64,000 nucleotides of DNA from Berkiella_A sp964633725 (GTDB lineage Bacteria; Pseudomonadota; Gammaproteobacteria; Berkiellales; Berkiellaceae): NCBI GenBank assembly GCA_964633725.1, contig CAZWHY010000010.1, positions 19,008-83,007 on the forward strand, read 5' to 3'. Below, piece after piece: positions 58,878 to 64,000 of this stretch (within the stretch, counting starts at the first letter, position 1; each line of letters starts with the position of its first letter). Position numbers and translations under genes: made by a program. Under the pieces are notes generated by a model. The model searched no databases. It had not been told where the DNA came from and saw only the letters and a list, made by a program, of their open reading frames with translations.

Positions 58878-60875
58878 ATGCCAACCCCTTCACGCCGTCA
58901 ACTTGCCAATGCGATTAGAGCGCTTAGTATGGATGCTGTCCAAAATGCCAATTCAGGACATCCAGGTTGCCCAATGGGGATGGCAGATATTGCCGAAGTC
59001 TTATGGAATGATTATTTGCAACATAATCCAGCAAATCCAAATTGGCAAAATCGCGATCGCTTTGTTTTATCAAATGGCCATGGTTCTATGTTGCTATATA
59101 GCTTATTGCACCTGTCAGGTTATGATGTCACAATCCAAGATTTGCAAAATTTTAGGCAATTGCACTCCAAAACCCCCGGCCATCCAGAGTTGGGTGTAAC
59201 GCCTGGCGTAGAAACGACCACTGGACCTTTGGGGCAGGGCTTAGGACATGCTGTTGGTATGGCCTTGGGAGAGCAGTTATTAGCGAACCAATTTAATCAA
59301 AAAGATTTTAAAATCATAGACAACTTCACATATACTTTTTGTGGGGACGGTTGTTTAATGGAAGGTATTTCTCATGAGGTTTGTTCATTGGCAGGCACTT
59401 TGGGTTTGGGGAAATTAATCCTATTTTATGATGACAACGGCATATCGATTGATGGTCCGATTGATACTTGGTTTAATGATGACACCGCCAAACGTTTTGA
59501 AGCCTATGGCTGGCAAGTTATAAAATCAGTTGATGGTCATGATGCGACCCAGATAAAGCAAGCCATTGATATGGCGCGTTCAGACTTGAATAAACCAACC
59601 ATTATTATGTGTCAAACAGAAATTGGTTTTGGTTCGCCTAACAAGGCAGGCAAAGCATCCAGTCATGGAGCACCGCTGGGCTTAGATGAAATTGCCCTTA
59701 GTAAAGAAAAATTAGAATGGTCATATCCAGCATTTGTTGTGCCAGAAGAATACAGACAACATTGGGATGGACGTGAAAAAGGCGCCAGAATAGAATCTAA
59801 CTGGCAGACATTATTTAAAGCCTATGAGCAAAAACATCCAGATCTGGCCAAAGAGCTGAGCAGACGTTGGAATGGATCGCCACCACAAGATTTATCTGAC
59901 AAAATATCAAAGATGATACATTCTGCACAAAGTAATCAAAACAAATTAGCGACGCGCAAATCATCCTACAATGTTTTGGCGGCAATAGGCAATTTATTGC
60001 CAGAGTTTGTGGGGGGCTCTGCTGATTTAACGGGCTCTAATTTAACCGCCTGGTCGGACGTTGAGATTATTAAAGCGGGTAATTTAAAAGGCAATTATTT
60101 GCATTATGGTGTGCGTGAATTTGGTATGTTTGTCATCATGAATGGTTTATCGTTGTATGGTGGATTTTTACCCTATGGCGGCACCTTCTTGACGTTTTTA
60201 GATTATGGACGTAATGCAGTACGTTTAAGTGCGCTCATGAAGCAACGTTGTATTTATGTATTCTCGCATGATTCTATTGGCTTGGGAGAGGATGGCCCAA
60301 CCCATCAACCCATAGAGCATATTACGACGCTACGTGCGATGCCAGGGATCCATAATTGGCGTCCTTGTGATGAGGTGGAAACCATTATATCGTGGGAACA
60401 AGCCATACAATTTCAAGGGCCTAGTACATTGATTTTGTCTAGACAGAGTATGCCGGCTCAGTCCAGAAGCGAGTGTCAGATTGCTCAGGTTCGCAAAGGG
60501 GCTTATATCTTGTATGAAAGCAATCCCCGACCAGATGTCATATTAATTGCGACCGGCTCAGAAGTTAACCTGTGTGTTAGCGCTGCAAAACAATTAGAAG
60601 CTAAGGGTACTGCTGTGCGGGTGGTTTCTATGCCTTGTATGGAAGTGTTTGAAGCACAAGAAAAATCATATCAAGTACAAGTATTACCACCTGAAGTGAC
60701 AAAACGCGTTGCAGTAGAGGCCGGTTCGAGTATGAGTTGGTATAAATATGTAGGATTGGAAGGCAAAGTGATTGGTTTGGATCGCTTTGGTGAATCCGCA
60801 CCCGCGGAGCAATTATTTGAGTTGTTTGGCTTTAGTGCAGATAAAATACAAGCGGCCGCAGAATCATTAGTATAA
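58878..60875 (+). CDS. tkt: transketolase
   Basis: TPP-dependent pentose-phosphate enzyme. The 665-residue product has the motifs ANSGHPGCPMGMADIAEVLW, the TPP site GDGCLMEGISHEVCSLAGTL, then FVGGSADLTGSNLTAWS and FMHDSIGLGEDGPTHQPIEH-type block (here SHDSIGLGEDGPTHQP). Full length. It begins the tkt-gap-pgk-fba group, with 40 bp to gap. Confidence 0.96.
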   Translation: MPTPSRRQLANAIRALSMDAVQNANSGHPGCPMGMADIAEVLWNDYLQHNPANPNWQNRDRFVLSNGHGSMLLYSLLHLSGYDVTIQDLQNFRQLHSKTPGHPELGVTPGVETTTGPLGQGLGHAVGMALGEQLLANQFNQKDFKIIDNFTYTFCGDGCLMEGISHEVCSLAGTLGLGKLILFYDDNGISIDGPIDTWFNDDTAKRFEAYGWQVIKSVDGHDATQIKQAIDMARSDLNKPTIIMCQTEIGFGSPNKAGKASSHGAPLGLDEIALSKEKLEWSYPAFVVPEEYRQHWDGREKGARIESNWQTLFKAYEQKHPDLAKELSRRWNGSPPQDLSDKISKMIHSAQSNQNKLATRKSSYNVLAAIGNLLPEFVGGSADLTGSNLTAWSDVEIIKAGNLKGNYLHYGVREFGMFVIMNGLSLYGGFLPYGGTFLTFLDYGRNAVRLSALMKQRCIYVFSHDSIGLGEDGPTHQPIEHITTLRAMPGIHNWRPCDEVETIISWEQAIQFQGPSTLILSRQSMPAQSRSECQIAQVRKGAYILYESNPRPDVILIATGSEVNLCVSAAKQLEAKGTAVRVVSMPCMEVFEAQEKSYQVQVLPPEVTKRVAVEAGSSMSWYKYVGLEGKVIGLDRFGESAPAEQLFELFGFSADKIQAAAESLV

Positions 60876-60915
60876 TGAATATAAAAACATAATAATTACA
60901 TTTAGGGAGATCAAG

Positions 60916-61932
60916 ATGACAATCAAAGTAGCGGTGAATGGGTATGGTCGTATTGGTCGTAATATTGTCCGGGCATTGTATGAGTCAAACCGACAAAATG
61001 ATATACAAATTGTGGCGATTAATGATTTGGGCGATTCAAAAACCAACGCACACCTAACGCAATATGATAGTGCGCACGGCACCTTTCCGTTTAAAGTCAC
61101 AGCAGGGGATGATGGAAGTTTGATTATCGATGGTCAAGAAATTCAAATGTTTTCTGAGCGTAATCCTGCCAATATCCCTTGGGGCAAACTAGGGGTAGAT
61201 GTTGTTTTTGAATGCACGGGTGTTTTTGCAAGCCGTGAAAAAGCCAGCGCGCATTTAGAAGCGGGTGCCAAAAAAGTATTAATTTCAGCCCCTGCAGGAA
61301 CCGATGTGGATGCGACGATTGTTTATGGCGTGAATCACCATATTCTAAAAGCCAATGATCGTATTGTTTCCAATGCCTCTTGTACAACGAATTGCTTGGC
61401 ACCATTGGTTAAGCCATTACACGAAAAATTAGGGATTATTAGTGGCTTAATGACCACCATTCATGCCTATACAAATGACCAAGTATTAACCGATGTGTAC
61501 CATACTGATTTGCGTCGTGCACGTTCTGCGACACAATCTATGATTCCAACTAGTACAGGCGCTGCCAAAGCCGTAGGATTAGTCTTGCCTGAGTTAAAGG
61601 GGAAATTAGATGGTTTTGCGGTTCGCATACCCACGATTAACGTATCTGCTGTTGATTTGACGTTAACCGTAGAGAGAGAAACTTCCGCTGAACAAATCAA
61701 TGCGCTATTAAAAGACGCAGCAGAAGGCGAGCTAAAAAGTGTTTTAGCCTATAATGATATACCTTTGGTATCGATTGATTTTAATCATAACCCAGCATCC
61801 TCTATTTTTGATGCGGCTCAAACACGAGTGATTGGTAATTTAGTCAAAGTGTTTTCTTGGTACGATAATGAGTGGGGTTTTTCAAACAGAATGTTAGATA
61901 CAGCCCAAGCAATGATGCAAGCATCTGATTAA
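60916..61932 (+). CDS. gap: glyceraldehyde-3-phosphate dehydrogenase, type I
   Basis: The 338-residue product has the NAD-binding VNGYGRIGRNIVRAL, the catalytic SNASCTTNCLAPL with Cys, and WYDNEWGFSNRML. Start ATG 60916 follows GGGAG. It is an enzyme of glycolysis and gluconeogenesis, between tkt and pgk with 5 bp before pgk. Whether it prefers NAD or also works as erythrose-4-phosphate dehydrogenase cannot be told from motif alone; the tkt-gap-pgk context suits central carbon flux. Confidence 0.95.
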   Translation: MTIKVAVNGYGRIGRNIVRALYESNRQNDIQIVAINDLGDSKTNAHLTQYDSAHGTFPFKVTAGDDGSLIIDGQEIQMFSERNPANIPWGKLGVDVVFECTGVFASREKASAHLEAGAKKVLISAPAGTDVDATIVYGVNHHILKANDRIVSNASCTTNCLAPLVKPLHEKLGIISGLMTTIHAYTNDQVLTDVYHTDLRRARSATQSMIPTSTGAAKAVGLVLPELKGKLDGFAVRIPTINVSAVDLTLTVERETSAEQINALLKDAAEGELKSVLAYNDIPLVSIDFNHNPASSIFDAAQTRVIGNLVKVFSWYDNEWGFSNRMLDTAQAMMQASD

Positions 61933-61937
61933 AACGG

Positions 61938-63161
61938 ATGGATATAAAAAGCATGGCAATATTTGACCCAGTGAACTCAGCTGATTTTGAAAAAATTAAT
62001 TTTCAAGATCAGACTGTGTTGTTACGCGAAGATCTGAATGTGCCGTTTGATCAAAATGGCATTTTAAGTGAGGCTCGTATAACCGCGGCACTGCAAACAA
62101 TCCAGCTTTTGGTTAAAAAGCGTGCCAAAGTAATCGTGATGTCACATTTGGGGCGACCCAAAGGTTTTGACCCTGCGTTTTCACTTAAAATAGTTGCGGA
62201 TAAGCTGGGGCAATACCTTCAGCAGGCGGTGCCGGTATTTTCATTATCTGATGTCCCCCCTGCATTAGAGCCTGGTCAAGTTGCTATGCTAGAAAATGTC
62301 AGATTTTATCCTGGAGAGTCTCAAAACAATGAGGCATTAGCGAAGCAATATGCAAATTTGTGCGATATCTTTGTGATGGATGCCTTTGGGGTGAGTCACA
62401 GAGAGCATGCTTCTACTTGTGGCGTTATCCGTCAATCTAAAATTTTGGGTAAGATTGTCTGTATGGGACCACTATTAACGCAAGAGCTATCTGCGTTGAG
62501 TGAAGCATTAGAGCAGCCTAAACGACCATGGATTGCTGTGGTGGGTGGCGGAAAGGTTTCTAGCAAACTAGATGTATTGCTCAGTTTAATCAAAAAAGTA
62601 GATACGCTCGTAGTGGGCGGAGCGCTTGCGAATACGTTTTTAAAAGCGCAAGGGGTCTTTGTTGGGCAATCTAGAATAGAAGCTGAATTAATCACAACCG
62701 CCCAGAAGATTCTACAAACGGCTCAAGACTTAGGTAAAACCGTATGGTTGCCTAACGATGTGGTGGTTGCCGACAATATCAATTCTACTAATACAGAATC
62801 TAAACTATTGACGCAAATATCAGACTCAGATCAAATTTTTGATATTGGCCCACAATCTCAGAAATCATTGCACAATTTGTTATTGAATGCACAAACGATT
62901 GTTTGGAATGGCCCGATGGGTGTGTTTGAAAAAGTGCAATTTTCACAAGGCACTAAAGTATTAAGTCAGGCGATTGCTGAGTCGACTGCCTATTCCATAG
63001 CGGGCGGTGGGGAAACCTTAGCGGCAATAGAGCAATTTCAGGTACAAGATAAAATTTCAGTTTTATCAACCGGTGGCGGGGCATTTTTGCAATTACTAGA
63101 GGGCAAACCGTTGCCAGCGTTAATCGCATTAGAAGAGGACGAGGTCATCTCTACCTCATGA
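61938..63161 (+). CDS. pgk: phosphoglycerate kinase
   Basis: The 407-residue product has VLLREDLNVPFDQNG, VIVMSHLGRPKGF, MLENVRFYPGES, VVGGGKVSSKLDVL, the WNGPMGVFE nucleotide loop and a C-terminal SIAGGGETLAAI with LSTGGGAFLQLLEG. Start may be ATG 61938 or ATG 61953. Length is normal. In many gammaproteobacteria pyk follows pgk; here fba follows directly, 41 bp on. Confidence 0.96.
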   Translation: MDIKSMAIFDPVNSADFEKINFQDQTVLLREDLNVPFDQNGILSEARITAALQTIQLLVKKRAKVIVMSHLGRPKGFDPAFSLKIVADKLGQYLQQAVPVFSLSDVPPALEPGQVAMLENVRFYPGESQNNEALAKQYANLCDIFVMDAFGVSHREHASTCGVIRQSKILGKIVCMGPLLTQELSALSEALEQPKRPWIAVVGGGKVSSKLDVLLSLIKKVDTLVVGGALANTFLKAQGVFVGQSRIEAELITTAQKILQTAQDLGKTVWLPNDVVVADNINSTNTESKLLTQISDSDQIFDIGPQSQKSLHNLLLNAQTIVWNGPMGVFEKVQFSQGTKVLSQAIAESTAYSIAGGGETLAAIEQFQVQDKISVLSTGGGAFLQLLEGKPLPALIALEEDEVISTS

Positions 63162-63202
63162 ACACAATCAATAATGACTCAGTAAAATTTAAGAGGTAAT
63201 AT

Positions 63203-64000
63203 ATGGCTTTAATTTCATTACGTCAATTACTCGATCATGCGGCAGAGCATAATTATGGTGTGCCAGCATTTAATGTCAATAATTTAGAACAAATACGAGC
63301 GATTATGGAAGCGGCGAACGCGACCAATAGCCCCGTGATTGTGCAAGCTTCTGCGGGTGCGAGAAAGTATGCTGGCCCTAGGTTTTTAAAGCATATGATA
63401 GAAGCGGCCATAGAAGAATTTCCGCATTTGCCTGTCTGTATGCATCAAGATCATGGTGCTTCTCCGGCGGTATGCCAACGTTCTATTCAGTTTGGATTTT
63501 CATCCGTGATGATGGATGGCTCTTTGCATGAAGATATGAAAACCCCCTCAGATTTTAAATACAATGTCGATGTGACCAAAAGAACTGTCGACATGGCTCA
63601 CGCCTGTGGAGTCTCTGTTGAGGGCGAATTGGGTTGTTTGGGTTCATTAGAGACTCGCACAGCAGGCAAAGAAGATGGCAGTGGGGCAGAAGGCATATTA
63701 ACCAAAGAGATGCTCTTGACTGATCCCGATGAAGCCGCACGATTTGTAGATGCGACTCACGTAGATGCTTTGGCGATTGCGATTGGGACAAGCCATGGTG
63801 CGTACAAGTTCAGCCGCCCTCCTACCGGCGATGTTTTAGCAATTGATCGGATTAAAGCGATACATGCTCGTATTCCTAATACGCATTTGGTTATGCATGG
63901 TACTTCTTCTGTTCCACAAGAATGGATAAAAACCATCAATGAATTTGCTGGTGATTTAGGTGAGACCTATGGCGAACCAGTGGCAGAAATTCAAGAGGGC
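63203..64000 (+). CDS. fba: class II fructose-bisphosphate aldolase, C-terminus outside window
   Basis: 266 codons are open to the right edge from ATG 63203, which follows GAGGT. The translation has YGVPAFNVNNLEQIRAIMEAA, the zinc ligands HQDHGASPAVCQ, DGSLHEDMKTPSDFKYNV, EGELGCLGSLETRTAGKEDG and MHGTSSVPQEWI. This is the Calvin-type (CbbA-like) class II aldolase. It converts fructose-1,6-bisphosphate to triose phosphates. It belongs to the tkt-gap-pgk-fba group. Confidence 0.94.
   Translation, partial: MALISLRQLLDHAAEHNYGVPAFNVNNLEQIRAIMEAANATNSPVIVQASAGARKYAGPRFLKHMIEAAIEEFPHLPVCMHQDHGASPAVCQRSIQFGFSSVMMDGSLHEDMKTPSDFKYNVDVTKRTVDMAHACGVSVEGELGCLGSLETRTAGKEDGSGAEGILTKEMLLTDPDEAARFVDATHVDALAIAIGTSHGAYKFSRPPTGDVLAIDRIKAIHARIPNTHLVMHGTSSVPQEWIKTINEFAGDLGETYGEPVAEIQEG

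Overview
The window is 64 kb of AT-rich bacterial chromosome, dense with genes and with short intergenic gaps. The backbone is gammaproteobacterial. The run hemW-rdgB-(hydrolase)-yggT-proC-yggS-pilT, then pyrC'-pyrB-ruvX-algH-tonB, then a pilI/pilJ/chpA-type chemosensory set, then rsmE, metF, ahcY, metK and tkt-gap-pgk-fba, follows an order I know from Pseudomonas-like genomes, with deletions. An exported Mip-like FKBP, an ankyrin protein and several unfamiliar multi-domain ORFs that look like effectors point to a host-associated, possibly Legionellales-like lineage. That placement is inference; no rRNA is present.

Region by region. 1-1.7 kb: divergent bioA (partial) and bioD (biotin). 1.9-13 kb: a block with a small membrane protein, a truncated RND-pump remnant, a PQQ cofactor operon (pqqC-pqqD-pqqE-ABC ATPase-ABC permease-pqqB), a convergent exported PQQ beta-propeller dehydrogenase with an Asp-Ser tail, a Mip-like FKBP and an M13 peptidase. 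13-17.5 kb: an RND efflux pump and its adaptor. 17.7-20.8 kb: a membrane protein resembling an M48 peptidase without the zinc motif, and a 528-aa protein with motifs like an endonuclease/exonuclease/phosphatase fold. 20.8-22.7 kb: hslR, nudE, cysQ. 22.7-30 kb: accessory region with an ankyrin protein, a decayed DUF155/RMD1 gene, two tandem paralogues with a His/Cys pair like caspase/CHAT proteins, a hipBA toxin-antitoxin module, a GNAT-like gene, then tRNA-Phe. 30-39 kb: yggX, mutY, asmA, trmB, an SLC13 transporter, a YcxB-like protein, hemW and rdgB. 39-40.3 kb: a duplicated, decayed rdgB 5' end interleaved with two small unknown genes. 40.4-64 kb: housekeeping backbone as above; fba runs off the right edge.

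How the genes work together. The pqq operon would make PQQ for the exported dehydrogenase that faces it across a shared terminator; no pqqA or pqqF is visible. The hip module is preceded by three 20-bp inverted repeats with starts exactly 50 bp apart, the last overlapping the hipB ribosome-binding region. A fourth copy of the same repeat, with part of the same upstream DNA, lies beyond the other end of the His/Cys gene pair, so that pair sits between two copies of a hip-type promoter. Duplicated fragments (RND 3' end, hip promoter, rdgB 5' end) mark all three accessory stretches and suggest recombination. metK-ahcY-metF form a methyl-cycle group, and tkt-gap-pgk-fba a central carbon operon without pyk.
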